From assembly GCA_003558435.1 (NCBI GenBank), contig PWLR01000063.1:1-64000 (forward strand): 64,000 nucleotides of DNA. The letters are read 5' to 3'. Each line of letters starts with the position of its first letter. Within the stretch, counting starts at the first letter, position 1. Below are positions 1 through 8,695 of this stretch, in pieces. The position numbers and the translations under genes are program-made. This DNA comes from Nitriliruptoraceae bacterium (GTDB lineage Bacteria > Actinomycetota > Nitriliruptoria > Nitriliruptorales > Nitriliruptoraceae). A model generated the notes under the pieces. That model was not told the origin of the DNA. It searched no databases and saw nothing but the letters and a program-made list of their open reading frames with translations.

Positions 1-825
1 GCCGACGGGCAGGATCTCGGAGACGATCCCCATCGCCGGCAGGATCATGATGTAGACCTCGGGATGCCCGAACAACCAGAACAGGTGCTGGTAGAGGATC
101 GGGTCACCACCGGTGGCGGGCTGGAAGAACTGTGCCCCGAGCACCGTGTCCGCGTGCAGCATGAACAGCGCGACGGCGATGATCGGCAGCGCGAACAGCA
201 GCAGGAAGTTCGTGACCAGCGCCATCCAGATGAAGACCGGCATGCGCATGAAGGTCATACCGGGCGCGCGCATGTTCAGGATGGTGACGATGAAGTTGAC
301 GGCAGCCGCCAACGAACTGACCCCGAGGATGTTCAGGCCGACCGCGTAGAAGGCCATGTTCGACACCGCATCGGTGGACAGCGGGGCGTAGCCCACCCAG
401 CTGCCGTTGGGGGCACCCCCGAGCGCGAAGGAGCTGTAGAGGAAGATGCCACCGAAGAGATAGACCCAGTAGCTGAAGGCGTTCAGGCGCGGGAAGGCGA
501 CGTCGCGCGCGCCGATCATCAGCGGGATCAGATAGTTGAAGAACGCGGCGGACAGCGGCATGACCACGAGGAAGACCATCGTGATGCCGTGCATCGTGAA
601 GGCCTGGTTGTAGATCTCCTCGGTCAGCAGGGACTGCTCGGCCTGCGCCAGTTGCGCCCGGATCAGCCCCGACTCGAACCCGCCGAGCGCGAAGAACACC
701 AGGACCGTGAAGAAGTACATGATCCCGATCTTCTTGTGATCGGTCGTGGTGATCCACGAGGTGAAGCCCGACTGCTTGTTCGGGCGGCCGCTGAAGCCCT
801 GCTTGTCCACCGTGCTGGTCGACAT
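1..825 (-). CDS. ctaD: cytochrome c oxidase subunit I (N-terminal part; cut by window edge)
   Basis: Catalytic heme-copper subunit of the aa3-type terminal oxidase in the plasma membrane; it reduces O2 and pumps protons. The 275 codons present start at ATG 825, with an AAGGAG ribosome site about nine bases upstream, and run off the left edge, so about half of the usual 550 residues is missing. Visible family landmarks are TDHKKIG before the first helix, the heme-ligand region [10 protein letters not shown], and GHPEVY, which carries a CuB histidine. The gene lies 74 bp downstream of ctaC on the same strand, the usual actinobacterial order. Identity is secure; only the C-terminal half cannot be checked. 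Confidence 0.96.
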   Translation of the reverse strand, partial: MSTSTVDKQGFSGRPNKQSGFTSWITTTDHKKIGIMYFFTVLVFFALGGFESGLIRAQLAQAEQSLLTEEIYNQAFTMHGITMVFLVVMPLSAAFFNYLIPLMIGARDVAFPRLNAFSYWVYLFGGIFLYSSFALGGAPNGSWVGYAPLSTDAVSNMAFYAVGLNILGVSSLAAAVNFIVTILNMRAPGMTFMRMPVFIWMALVTNFLLLFALPIIAVALFMLHADTVLGAQFFQPATGGDPILYQHLFWLFGHPEVYIMILPAMGIVSEILPVG

Positions 826-899
826 CCTGGCTGCTCCTTGTGGCTGGGGTGGCGCTGCACCCCGACCGTCGTTCCGGGGGCGGATCGGTTCGGGTCAGG

Positions 900-2003
900 T
901 CATTCGAGGGTGAGCAGGTAGGCGACCAGCGCATCCAGCTCATCGTCGTTGAGGTCCAGGTTGGGCATCCCGATGCCGTTGGACTCGTACTGCATCGGCT
1001 TGATGTTGTCGGGGTCCTCGAGCCACGCCCGCAGGTTCTCCTCGGTCATGTCCACGATGGCGCCGGCGAACTCCTCCCGGCTCATCAGGTGGGTGAGGTC
1101 GGGACCGGTGTTGGGCGCCCGGTTGGCGTCGCCCTCCCAGGCCTGGTGGCACGACGCGCAGGCCTGACGGCCGTCACCGAGGTCGGCGTACAGTGCCCGT
1201 CCCTCAGCCGCCAGGGTGCCCTCGTCCGGGATCTCCGCGGGGGCGGTCTGGTCCTCGACCCACTGGTCCCAGTCCGCGTCGTTCAGCGCGACCGCCCGGG
1301 CCCGCATGTTCACATGGGACAACCCGCAGTACTCGGCGCACTGGCCGAGGTAGCGGCCGGGCTCGTCGGCCTGCAGGTTCAACGTCGTGGTCTGACCCGG
1401 GACGAGGTCCTGCTTGCCGGCCAGACGTGGGATCCAGAACGAGTGCAGCACGCCGCGGTCGGGCGAGCGGGCCAGGTCCGTCGCGGTCATCTCGAGGCGG
1501 ACCGGCATGTCGGTCGGGATCACGAGCTCGTTGGCGGTGTAGATGTCGTGATCCGGGTAGTAGAACTCGAACCACCAACGGTGTCCGATGACCTCGACGG
1601 TCATGAACTCCTCGTCGGGCTCGTCCATCGTCTCGAAGATCATCTGCACCGTCGGCACCGCGATGACCGCCAGGATGACCGCAGGGATGACCGTCCAGAA
1701 GATCTCGAGCCGGGTGTTGCCGTGCACCTGCACGGGCAACGAGCCGTCGTCGTCCTTCCTGGTGCGGAACTTCACCACCGAGTAGATGATGAGCCCCTGG
1801 ACGAGCACGAAGACCACCAGGGCGATGATCGCCACGATGGTGATCAGGTCGTGGGGTGCCTGGGCATAGGGCCCGGCCGGGTCGAGGGCGTTCTGCTCCG
1901 CGTCGCCACAGGCGGCGAGCACGAACGCGGAGGCCAGCAGGACACTCGGGACCACTCGCGACCGGCGCCGGGTGGCGGGGCGCGTGGTGGGGTGCTCGCG
2001 CAA
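900..2003 (-). CDS. ctaC: cytochrome c oxidase subunit II with C-terminal cytochrome c domain
   Basis: Accepts electrons from cytochrome c through the binuclear CuA centre and passes them to subunit I. I chose TTG 2003 because GAGGAGA lies seven bases upstream; a longer reading from GTG/ATG-type starts near 2051 has no such site. The 367-residue protein has a lipobox LAAC (Cys32), two transmembrane helices (about 53-77 and 101-123) and a cupredoxin domain with CuA ligands His187, Cys222, Cys226, His230 and Met233. A fused cytochrome c domain follows, with CASCH (Cys282, Cys285, His286) and a likely axial Met near 337-346. The fused heme domain is a known caa3-like arrangement. Upstream of ctaD in one operon. 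Confidence 0.95.
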   Translation of the reverse strand: MREHPTTRPATRRRSRVVPSVLLASAFVLAACGDAEQNALDPAGPYAQAPHDLITIVAIIALVVFVLVQGLIIYSVVKFRTRKDDDGSLPVQVHGNTRLEIFWTVIPAVILAVIAVPTVQMIFETMDEPDEEFMTVEVIGHRWWFEFYYPDHDIYTANELVIPTDMPVRLEMTATDLARSPDRGVLHSFWIPRLAGKQDLVPGQTTTLNLQADEPGRYLGQCAEYCGLSHVNMRARAVALNDADWDQWVEDQTAPAEIPDEGTLAAEGRALYADLGDGRQACASCHQAWEGDANRAPNTGPDLTHLMSREEFAGAIVDMTEENLRAWLEDPDNIKPMQYESNGIGMPNLDLNDDELDALVAYLLTLE

Positions 2004-2010
2004 CGTGGTG

Positions 2011-2017
2011 TCTCCTC
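2011..2017 (-). promoter_or_regulatory. ribosome binding site deciding the TTG start of ctaC
   Basis: On the minus strand GAGGAGA precedes TTG 2003 with a seven-base spacer. It is the best Shine-Dalgarno match in the region and argues for the TTG start over upstream in-frame starts. Confidence 0.65.
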
Positions 2018-2295
2018 GTCGGTCGGATCCTGGTTGGGACCCTGCGGCCATCGGATCGCCGGGTGCGCACCCTACGGTCCAACGTTCACGCCTCCGCCGC
2101 GTGACCGTGCGTCCGGGTGGGACCCACCTCGCGCGGGCGACCGACTCGTGCTCCAGAACCTACATGAACCTCCATGTGGTCCCGGTCGCGATCCGGAGGC
2201 CGACGGACCGAACGTGACGGCACACCTGGTCACGGGATGGTAGCCGTTCGCGCACGTACCGACCCAAACCGACGAGGCGATGAGACCGGGGATGC

Positions 2296-3108
2296 TCAGG
2301 GCTCCCAACGGAACGCACGCGACGCCAGGCCGATCGCCACCAGACCCCACAGCGCGACGGTCACGGTCTCGGCAAGCGCCAGACCACCGCCACCGAGCGC
2401 GACGCGCAGGGCCTCGCCGAGCGCCCCCACGGGCAGCACGGTCCCGATCGCCGCGAGGGAATCGGGCAGCGCATCGGCGTCGAAGGTCACCCCGCTGACC
2501 ACCAGCAACACCAGGAACACCGCGTTGGACAGCGCGAGGGTCGCCTCGGCGCGGAGCGTGCCCGCCATCAGCAGGCCCAACCCGGTGAAGGTCACCGCGC
2601 CGAGCACGACCAAGCCCAGTGCCAGGGGGACACCACCCGCCGGCCGCCATCCGAGGGCCAGGACGGCCAACCCGATCACCAGACCGGTCTGCACGGCCAG
2701 CAGCAGCGCCACCGCCACGCCCTTGGCCACCAGGAAGCCCGTGCGCGACAGCGGGGTCCCACCGAGCCGCTTCAGCACCCCGTACTTGCGCTCGAAGGCG
2801 GTCTGGATCGCGACGGCGACCAGACCCGTGGCGGCGACCGAGATCGCCAGCACCCCCGGGACCAGGAAGTCGACGGGGGCCTGATCCCCCGTCGGGAGCA
2901 CGTCCACCTGGCTGAAGAAGACGAGGAACCCGACCGGGATCCCGAAGGTGACGATCAGGCTCTCACCCGATCGGACGAGCAGACGCAGCTCCATGAGTGC
3001 CTGGGCGATCACGGCACGAGCCCACGGCGTACGCCCGCGGTCGGTGGGCGGCGCGCTCGCCACCGGGGCGCGTGCGCGGGCCGTTCCGTCCACCGGCGTC
3101 GTACTCAT
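2296..3108 (-). CDS. ABC-2 type transporter permease
   Basis: Integral membrane subunit of an ABC exporter, 270 residues, of the ABC-2 (drug/antibiotic or polysaccharide exporter) class. After a polar N-terminus of about 45 residues come six hydrophobic segments; the loop after the first contains VDVLPTGDQAPVDFLVPGVL, typical of ABC-2 permeases. Its ATG sits inside the stop codon of the upstream ATPase gene (ATGA overlap at 3105-3108), so the two are translationally coupled and form one transporter. The substrate cannot be told from sequence; drug or lipid export is usual for this class. Confidence 0.88.
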   Translation of the reverse strand: MSTTPVDGTARARAPVASAPPTDRGRTPWARAVIAQALMELRLLVRSGESLIVTFGIPVGFLVFFSQVDVLPTGDQAPVDFLVPGVLAISVAATGLVAVAIQTAFERKYGVLKRLGGTPLSRTGFLVAKGVAVALLLAVQTGLVIGLAVLALGWRPAGGVPLALGLVVLGAVTFTGLGLLMAGTLRAEATLALSNAVFLVLLVVSGVTFDADALPDSLAAIGTVLPVGALGEALRVALGGGGLALAETVTVALWGLVAIGLASRAFRWEP

Positions 3109-4115
3109 GAGCCCACCTCGAGGTCCTCCTGGACCGCCCGGGAACGTCGCCGGGCACGGCGCTGCGCCACGCGCGGGCCGACCGCGGAGACCTCCCCACC
3201 GTCGTCGGCCGTCAGGCGCAGGAAGACGTCCTCGAGGGTGCGGCGCCCGGAGCGCAGTTCACCGATGCGAACGTCGTGACGCTCCAACCAGAGCGCCAGA
3301 CGAGCCACCGTCGCGGGCTCGTTCGGCGCCTGGAGGGCGTACCAACCGGGCCGGACCGCACGAACGTCGGCTCCCAACTCGGAGCCCAACGCGGCCACGT
3401 CCAGTCCCGGGCGGGCCGAGAACTCGAGTTCGTCGTGCCCCGATCGGGTGAGTTCGTCCGGAGTGCCGAGGGCCACCAACCGACCATGATCGATGATGGC
3501 GACCCGATCGGCGAGATGCTCGGCCTCGTCGAGGAGGTGGGTGGTCAGCACGACGGTCACCCCGCCGGCACGCAACTCACTGACGTGCTGCCAGGTCAGG
3601 CGCCGGGCCGCCGGGTCGAGCCCGGCGGTCGGCTCGTCCAGGAACACCACTTCCGGACGACCGATCACGGCCAAGGCCAGCGACAGCCGCTGCTTCTGGC
3701 CGCCGGACAGGTCGCGGAAGCGGGTCCCACGCGCATCGTTCAAGCCGACACGCTCGAGCAGGGCCTCCGGATCGAGGGGGGCGGCATGGAACGCCGCGAA
3801 CAGCCGTAACACCTCCATCGGCCGCGCCATCGGGTAGACGCCGCCCTCCTGGAGCATGAGTCCGAGCCGGGGGCGCAACGCCGCGGCGTCACGTCGTGGA
3901 TCGAGGCCGAGGACCCGCACCGTGCCCGCATCGGGACTGCGGTACCCCTCGCAACACTCCACGGTCGTGGTCTTCCCGGCACCGTTGGGGCCGAGCAGCG
4001 CCAACGTCTCGCCCGCGCGGACCTCGAGGTCCAACCCGTCGACCGCCGTGACGCCGCCGTAGCGCTTCGACAGCCCACGCACCACGATGGCGGGCTCGGC
4101 GGACGGTTCGGTCAC
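3105..4115 (-). CDS. ABC transporter ATP-binding protein (DrrA-like)
   Basis: Nucleotide-binding subunit that powers the permease encoded immediately downstream. With GTG 4115 as start it has 336 residues: Walker A GPNGAGKT (42-49), signature LSGGQKQR, Walker B VVFLDEPTAGLDP and the H-loop in TTHLLDEAEHLADR. About 100 C-terminal residues follow the ATPase core, as in DrrA/CcmA-type exporters. The frame stays open to 4325, but the extra N-terminal residues are low-complexity and do not resemble the family, so the short form is preferred; the ribosome site is weak for both. ATGA overlap with the permease gene. Confidence 0.88.
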   Translation of the reverse strand: MTEPSAEPAIVVRGLSKRYGGVTAVDGLDLEVRAGETLALLGPNGAGKTTTVECCEGYRSPDAGTVRVLGLDPRRDAAALRPRLGLMLQEGGVYPMARPMEVLRLFAAFHAAPLDPEALLERVGLNDARGTRFRDLSGGQKQRLSLALAVIGRPEVVFLDEPTAGLDPAARRLTWQHVSELRAGGVTVVLTTHLLDEAEHLADRVAIIDHGRLVALGTPDELTRSGHDELEFSARPGLDVAALGSELGADVRAVRPGWYALQAPNEPATVARLALWLERHDVRIGELRSGRRTLEDVFLRLTADDGGEVSAVGPRVAQRRARRRSRAVQEDLEVGS

Positions 4116-4270
4116 CGGGGACTCGAAGCTCGGGAGGCAGGCAGGTGGACGGGCCGGAGGGGACCCACCGGCCCGTCCAACCCCCCGTCCGACCCTGTGG
4201 TGTTCATCCGTCCGGGGACCACACCATCGATGACTGGACAACCATAGGACGACCGAGCTATCGTTCGAGC

Positions 4271-4288
4271 GTGACCTCTCGAGGTCAC
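4271..4288. promoter_or_regulatory. perfect 7-bp stem hairpin (first of two)
   Basis: GTGACCT / AGGTCAC arms (4271-4277 and 4282-4288) flank the four-base loop CTCG. It is a dyad that could be an operator or an RNA hairpin in the prmA leader, about 210 bases upstream of the proposed start. Confidence 0.5.
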
Positions 4289-4323
4289 GCGGCCCCGTGT
4301 GTCCCCCCGTCGCACGGGGCCGC
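4289..4323. promoter_or_regulatory. perfect 11-bp stem hairpin directly abutting the first
   Basis: Arms GCGGCCCCGTG (4289-4299) and CACGGGGCCGC (4313-4323) are perfectly complementary and can extend by a G-U and a G-C pair to a stem of about 13. It starts at the base after the preceding hairpin ends. No T-run follows on either strand, so a simple Rho-independent terminator is not supported. Confidence 0.5.
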
Positions 4324-4494
4324 ACTCTGTCTCCGCACGGGTCGCCCCTCGGGCCATCGCCGAGCGCCGGCGACCGCCACCCCGGTCGCCGGGGCGGACC
4401 ACCGGTCCCTACGATGCCACCTCGACATGCGCCCCCGCGTCGGACCGACCCGACCGGACCCCGTCCCTGGGGGCATCACACCTCGGATCCTTCC

Positions 4495-5397
4495 GTGCCC
4501 GACGGCGAGCCACGCTCCGTGCCGCCGCCCGCCCCTGCCGGCGGGTCGGCGCACCGCCTCGAGGTCGAGGTACGAGCCGACCGCGCAGACGAGGTCGCCG
4601 CAGCCCTGTGGGCACGGGGCGCGACCGGGGTCTGGGAGCAGCCCGGCGCGCTCGTCGCCTGGTTCGCGCCAGCTGCCTCGACGCCCTCCGCAGCCACACT
4701 CGGCGAGGTCCCGGGCGTGCCCGAACTGGCGACGCCGAAGCAGCGGTGGAGCCTGGAGCCCGAGCGCGACTGGCAGGCCGAGTGGAAACGCACGATCCAT
4801 CCGGTCCAGGCAGGGCGGGTGGTCGTCGTGCCGAGTTGGTTGGCCGACGCCCACGAACCGGCGACGGGCGAGCTCACCCTGGTGCTCGACCCCGGACGGG
4901 CGTTCGGCAGCGGACACCACGCCACCACCACCCTGTGCCTGGAACTGCTCGATGCGCTCGAGGTCGGGGGTGGACTGGCGGGTCGGACGGTCGCCGACAT
5001 CGGGTGCGGGACCGGCGTGCTGGCCATCGCCGCGGCCCGGTGGGGCGCGCACGTCACCGCGGTCGACATCGATCCCGACGCGGTCGAGGTCACCCGCGAG
5101 AACGCGGCACGCAACGGCGTCCCGCTCACCACCGGGGTGGGGAGCGCACCGGCGATCGAGGGGCCGGTGGACGTCGTGGTCGCCAACCTCGTCACCGACG
5201 TGGTCATCGACCTGGCCCGGGCCCTGGTCGCCGCGACCGGGACGACGCTGATCGTCAGTGGCATCGCCCGCGAGCGCCGGGACCGCGCCCTGGACGCGTT
5301 GCAGGCCCATGGCGCACGGACCGTCGAGGTGCGCGAACGCGATGGCTGGATCGCCGCACGGCTGGTGGTCGGAGCGGACGACGGAGCGCGAGCATGA
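4495..5397 (+). CDS. prmA: ribosomal protein L11 methyltransferase
   Basis: Trimethylates ribosomal protein L11 using S-adenosylmethionine. From GTG 4495 it is 300 residues, the usual PrmA length: an N-terminal substrate-recognition domain (about 20-105), the family motif DPGRAFGSGHHATT (132-145), SAM-binding DIGCGTG (168-174), the acidic loop AVDIDPDAVE and ANLVTDV in place of the common NIL motif. The frame is open further upstream (ATG 4414, ATG 4297), but those extensions are arginine/proline-rich and unlike the family, so 4495 is preferred without a strong ribosome site. The stop overlaps the next gene by ATGA, making a three-gene operon with 5394-6155 and 6152-7411. Confidence 0.88.
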   Translation: MPDGEPRSVPPPAPAGGSAHRLEVEVRADRADEVAAALWARGATGVWEQPGALVAWFAPAASTPSAATLGEVPGVPELATPKQRWSLEPERDWQAEWKRTIHPVQAGRVVVVPSWLADAHEPATGELTLVLDPGRAFGSGHHATTTLCLELLDALEVGGGLAGRTVADIGCGTGVLAIAAARWGAHVTAVDIDPDAVEVTRENAARNGVPLTTGVGSAPAIEGPVDVVVANLVTDVVIDLARALVAATGTTLIVSGIARERRDRALDALQAHGARTVEVRERDGWIAARLVVGADDGARA

Positions 5398-6155
5398 TCG
5401 AGGTCGGCGTCGCGTACCGCCTGATGGCGATCGGCGTGGCCGTGATCCTGACGACCGCGTGCACGGAACCGGACCTCGCCGAGACCGCGCCGGCGACCAC
5501 CGACAGCGACGACGTGTTGAGCGAGCCCGCCCTCGACCCGGCGCGCGACGCGCTCGTCGAGACGCTGGCGACGCTGACCGAGACGCTCACCGCGATCCAG
5601 GCGGAACTCGAGGTCGCCGCCACCAGCGAGAGCACGTCCGGTTCCCGCGCCGCCGCGAACGCGGCCCTCGGGCTGTTGTTGGACGACCCGGAGATGCGGT
5701 CCCCCGACGAGCCGTCACTGTTCCCTTCCCGCACGACCGAACGCGAGGAGCCTGCAGACCTCGACGACCTGCTCAGCGCGACCTTGACCGCGGCGCGGGA
5801 GGCGGGCGGAGACCTGGGACGAGCGACCGTCGAGGCATTGCGCGAGCCCGTCGCCGGGGATCTGGGGGCCTGGGAACGGGACGCGGAAGGCGTGGTCGCC
5901 TCCGCAGCCGCCGTCGTCGAGGGGGTCCGAGACGTGGATGCGGTCGCCGAAGAGGTCCTGCTCCTGCCCGCCGACGGGTTGCGTGCGCTGGCGTGGACGT
6001 TGCTCGCGACCGAGACCGCCGACGCCGAGGTGACCCGCGAAGCGGCCGCCCGCGCCAGCGCCCACATGTCGGTCGTGCTGATCGGCATCGGGCTGCTGGA
6101 CACCTCGGAGCCCGACGATGATGACGACCCGGCAGAGGACGGGGATGACGCATGA
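5394..6155 (+). CDS. putative lipoprotein of unknown function
   Basis: 253 residues beginning MIEVGVAYRLMAIGVAVI, a short signal peptide ending in a lipobox-like LTTAC (Cys about 23). The mature part is acidic and alanine/glutamate-rich, with long predicted helices (around 40-75 and 120-225) and a C-terminal run of Asp/Glu (SEPDDDDDPAEDGDD). No enzyme motif is visible and I do not recognise a family. Both ends overlap neighbours by four bases (prmA upstream, RNA methyltransferase downstream), so it is translated with two RNA/protein-modifying methyltransferases, but nothing links its sequence to their work. It is probably anchored on the outer face of the membrane. Confidence 0.75.
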   Translation: MIEVGVAYRLMAIGVAVILTTACTEPDLAETAPATTDSDDVLSEPALDPARDALVETLATLTETLTAIQAELEVAATSESTSGSRAAANAALGLLLDDPEMRSPDEPSLFPSRTTEREEPADLDDLLSATLTAAREAGGDLGRATVEALREPVAGDLGAWERDAEGVVASAAAVVEGVRDVDAVAEEVLLLPADGLRALAWTLLATETADAEVTREAAARASAHMSVVLIGIGLLDTSEPDDDDDPAEDGDDA

Positions 6156-7411
6156 GCGGACGGATCCCCCTCCCGCGCGATCCGGTCGAGGCGGTCGTGG
6201 ACGGTTTCACCCACGGCGGTGAGGGCGTCGTGAGGATCGAGGGCAAGGCCGTGTTCGTCGCGGGGACCCTGCCCGGCGAGCGGGTCCGGGTCCGTGTCGT
6301 CGAGGACCGGAAGCGCTGGGCGCGAGCGGAACTGCTCGAGGTGATCGATGCCAGCCCGGACCGTGTCGAGCCCCCCTGTCCCTACGTGCCCGAGTGCGGG
6401 GGGTGCGATCTTCAGCACGCCGCCCCAGCGGCACAGCGGCGGTTGAAGACCCGGGTCGTGATCGAACAGCTCACCCGACTGGGCGGCGTGCAGGACCCGC
6501 CCGTGGTCAGCTGCCGCGAGGTCGGTCCCGCCACCGGTTACCGCAACCGTGCCCAGTTGCACGCCGATCCGGAGGGCCGCCTGGGCTTCCATCGCTCGGG
6601 TACCAACACGGTCGTCCCGATCGACCGGTGTCTCATCCTCAACGAACCGGCCCAACACGTCCGCGACATGGTCGGTGACGGATCGGGGGCCGAGGAACTG
6701 GTGGTGCGCGGCACCGAGCGCACCGGGCGCGCCGCCGCCACGCTGGCGCCCGGCCCGGGACCGTTGCACCTGCCCGACGGCACGTTCGACCTGCTGCTCC
6801 GGCAGCCCAACGGCTCGACGGTCACGATGCGCGGGACCGGCGAGCTGACCGAGGAGGTCGCCGGGCTGACCTATGCGTTCCCCGCCGATGCGTTCTTCCA
6901 GAACAACACCGCGGGTGCGGAAGCGTTGGTCGCCAACGTCCTGGACGCCGTCGGCGACGCTTCCGGTGCGCTCACCTGGGACCTCTACGCCGGGGTCGGA
7001 CTGCTGTCGCTGCCGCTGGTCCGGGCCGGCGCCGAGGTGCTCGCGGTCGAGGGTCACGCCGCGGCGGCCGCGGCGGCCGAACGCAACGCCGAGGCCAACC
7101 GACTGCTCCTGCGCGTCATGGCCGAGCCGGTCGCCACGGTGTTGAAGCGCGCCGTTGCCGGCGATACGACGCTGGATCCTCCAGAGGTCGTCGTGCTGGA
7201 CCCGCCCCGGTCGGGTGCGGGCTCGGAGGTGATCGCCCGCCTGATCGCGCTCGCACCGCCGACGGTCGTCTACGTGGCGTGTGACGTCGCGGCGCTGGCC
7301 CGCGACACCCGGGAGCTCACCGCGGCCGGCTACCGCCTCCGTCGCGCGGTCCCGTTGGACCTGTTCCCGATGACCCACCATGTCGAGGTCGTCGCCACCT
7401 TCACACGCTGA
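6152..7411 (+). CDS. class I SAM-dependent 5-methyluridine RNA methyltransferase (TrmA/RlmD family) with TRAM domain
   Basis: Methylates C5 of a uridine in rRNA or tRNA. The 419 residues show an N-terminal TRAM domain (about 10-65), an Fe-S cluster motif Cys76-x5-Cys82-x2-Cys85 (ECGGCDLQ) with a probable fourth Cys in PIDRCLIL, the family motif FFQNNTAGAEAL, SAM-binding DLYAGVGLLSLPL, DPPRSG, and the catalytic Cys in YVACDVAALARD near the C-terminus. The family is certain; whether the target is 23S rRNA or tRNA cannot be told by eye, so no symbol is given. The start overlaps the upstream lipoprotein stop (ATGA). A perfect 14-bp palindrome overlaps its stop codon. Confidence 0.9.
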   Translation: MSGRIPLPRDPVEAVVDGFTHGGEGVVRIEGKAVFVAGTLPGERVRVRVVEDRKRWARAELLEVIDASPDRVEPPCPYVPECGGCDLQHAAPAAQRRLKTRVVIEQLTRLGGVQDPPVVSCREVGPATGYRNRAQLHADPEGRLGFHRSGTNTVVPIDRCLILNEPAQHVRDMVGDGSGAEELVVRGTERTGRAAATLAPGPGPLHLPDGTFDLLLRQPNGSTVTMRGTGELTEEVAGLTYAFPADAFFQNNTAGAEALVANVLDAVGDASGALTWDLYAGVGLLSLPLVRAGAEVLAVEGHAAAAAAAERNAEANRLLLRVMAEPVATVLKRAVAGDTTLDPPEVVVLDPPRSGAGSEVIARLIALAPPTVVYVACDVAALARDTRELTAAGYRLRRAVPLDLFPMTHHVEVVATFTR

Positions 7412-7419
7412 CGTCAGCG
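7406..7419. promoter_or_regulatory. 14-bp perfect palindrome overlapping a stop codon
   Basis: CGCTGACGTCAGCG includes the TGA stop of the RNA methyltransferase gene. With no loop or T-run it is unlikely to be a classic terminator; it could be a protein site for the following gene at 7486. Function not established. Confidence 0.3.
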
Positions 7420-7485
7420 CAGACGCCCACGCCGACGCCCGTCTCGCCCTAGGACTACGGTGAGCGGGACACGAGGAGCATCGCC

Positions 7486-7986
7486 GTGGAACGCCAACTG
7501 CACTGCTACGCCTACGTCGAAGCCCCCTTCGACCTGGTCGCCCGCCTCCTGGCGGAGGACGCGACGGCCGTACTGCAGGAGGCGACCGACGACGCCGCCG
7601 AGCAGGCCGGAACCCTGTCGAGGACCCTGAGCGTGGAGGTGGGCGGGTTCGAGGTCGGCCGCGACGTGTCGATCGAGGTGGGCGAGTTCGAGCCGCGCGG
7701 CATCACCAACAGCGTGGTCCCGCTGCGGTGGCATGCGGAGAAGGGGCGGCTGCTGTTCCCGGAACTGGCCGCCGACATGGAGGTCGCCGCCCTCGCACTC
7801 GATCCACCGCTGACCCAGCTCACGGTGTCCGGGAGCTACGAACCGCCGCTCGGGGTGTTGGGAGCGGGTGCGGACCGCCTCCTGCTGCACCGCCTCGCCG
7901 AGGCGACCCTGCACCGTTTCACCCACGACGTCGCCGACCGTCTGCGCCGCCTGGTCGACGCCATCCCCGAGGACGAGCGGCTCTGA
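7486..7986 (+). CDS. hypothetical protein, possibly SRPBCC-like
   Basis: 166 residues from GTG 7486, supported by AGGAG seven bases upstream. There is no signal peptide or membrane segment, so it is probably cytosolic. It begins RQLHCYAYVEAPFDLVARLL, which resembles the first strand and helix of START/SRPBCC lipid-binding folds (many start with a short strand, then AP and a helix); alternating strands and a long C-terminal helix (about 125-160) also fit. No conserved motif settles the family, so the fold call is tentative. It stands alone, about 75 bp after the RNA methyltransferase. Confidence 0.7.
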   Translation: MERQLHCYAYVEAPFDLVARLLAEDATAVLQEATDDAAEQAGTLSRTLSVEVGGFEVGRDVSIEVGEFEPRGITNSVVPLRWHAEKGRLLFPELAADMEVAALALDPPLTQLTVSGSYEPPLGVLGAGADRLLLHRLAEATLHRFTHDVADRLRRLVDAIPEDERL

Positions 7987-8010
7987 CGAGCTGAGGGGGT
8001 GGCTTTCGCG

Positions 8011-8056
8011 TGGGGTGTCCGGGCCTGTGGGGTGTCCGGGCCTGTGGGGTGTCCGG
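8011..8056. repeat. 17-bp tandem direct repeat, 2.7 copies
   Basis: TGGGGTGTCCGGGCCTG occurs at 8011-8027 and 8028-8044, followed by a 12-base partial copy at 8045-8056. It lies just downstream of the hypothetical gene at 7486-7986 and is not coding in any supported frame. It looks like replication-slippage sequence. Confidence 0.85.
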
Positions 8057-8227
8057 CTACCGGGCGGTCGACTGGCGAGGTGGGGGGGATGATGGCTCCC
8101 TCGCACCATCACGGACACCGCCCGAACGACGTTCGCCGTGGTCGACTCACTGGCACGTTGGTGGTCATCTGTCGCGACGCCCACCGCAATGTCCACCGCG
8201 ACACCACCTGACGACATGGGATCCACG

Positions 8228-8695
8228 ATGAGTGACGATGCACGCAGCCTCGACGAGATCATGGAGAGCGGCCCGATCACGATGCTGGTCACCGCCGACC
8301 AGAAGGCCCGTCCGATGACCGTGCTCGAGCAGGACGGTTCCCGGCTCTCCTTCCTGACCGATCGCTCGACGGAGTGGATGCAGGAGATGACCGAGAACGA
8401 ACAGGTCGCCATCGTCATCAGCGACCCTGATGACAGCGTCTTCGTGTCCCTGATCGGTACCGCCCGCGTGTCGGATGACAAGGAGACGCTCGACGGGTTG
8501 TGGTCGCCGGCCCTGGAGGCCTGGTTCGACGGGCGGGACGACCCGAACCTCGTCGCCCTGCACGTCGACGTGCACGACGGCGAGTACTGGGACGGACCTG
8601 CTACCGGTGCCGGGCGAGCCTTGCGCGGTCTGGCCGGCATGATCACCGGCGAGGGGCGCAAGACCATGGGCGAGCAGGGCGATGTCGTTCCCTGA
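8228..8695 (+). CDS. pyridoxamine 5'-phosphate oxidase family protein (general stress protein 26-like)
   Basis: 155 residues from ATG 8228 (ATG 8216 and 8138 are in-frame alternatives with no better ribosome site). The split-barrel flavin-binding fold is suggested by the order of elements: LDEIMESGPITMLVTADQKA, RPMTVLEQDGSRLSFLTD, a helix STEWMQEMTENEQVAIVI, then VSLIGTARVSDD and LWSPALEAWFDG, as in stress-response PNPOx-like proteins. Such proteins usually bind FMN or F420 and act as small reductases or cofactor sinks rather than as true PNP oxidase. Monocistronic; a strong terminator lies downstream at 8812-8853. Confidence 0.82.
   Translation: MSDDARSLDEIMESGPITMLVTADQKARPMTVLEQDGSRLSFLTDRSTEWMQEMTENEQVAIVISDPDDSVFVSLIGTARVSDDKETLDGLWSPALEAWFDGRDDPNLVALHVDVHDGEYWDGPATGAGRALRGLAGMITGEGRKTMGEQGDVVP

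Larger units (their letters stand above)
4116..4494. other. 379-bp divergent intergenic region with two abutting hairpins
   Basis: Separates the ABC exporter (minus) from prmA (plus) and must contain both promoters. The notable content is a pair of perfect inverted repeats lying end to end at 4271-4323, described separately. No convincing -35/-10 pair or small gene was recognised. Confidence 0.6.

Noticed and set aside
4289-4323. GC hairpin as a Rho-independent terminator
   Set aside because: No T-run on either strand, and it lies between divergent genes rather than at a 3' end.
4299-6155. 618-codon frame covering prmA and the lipoprotein
   Set aside because: Its first 365 codons are an arginine-rich shadow of prmA; only the last 253 residues, from ATG 5394, look like a protein.
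8123-8135. CGAAC-GAC-GTTCG inverted repeat as an SOS/LexA box
   Set aside because: The known box has a four-base spacer (CGAAC-N4-GTTCG); here it is three, and the neighbouring gene is not a typical SOS gene.
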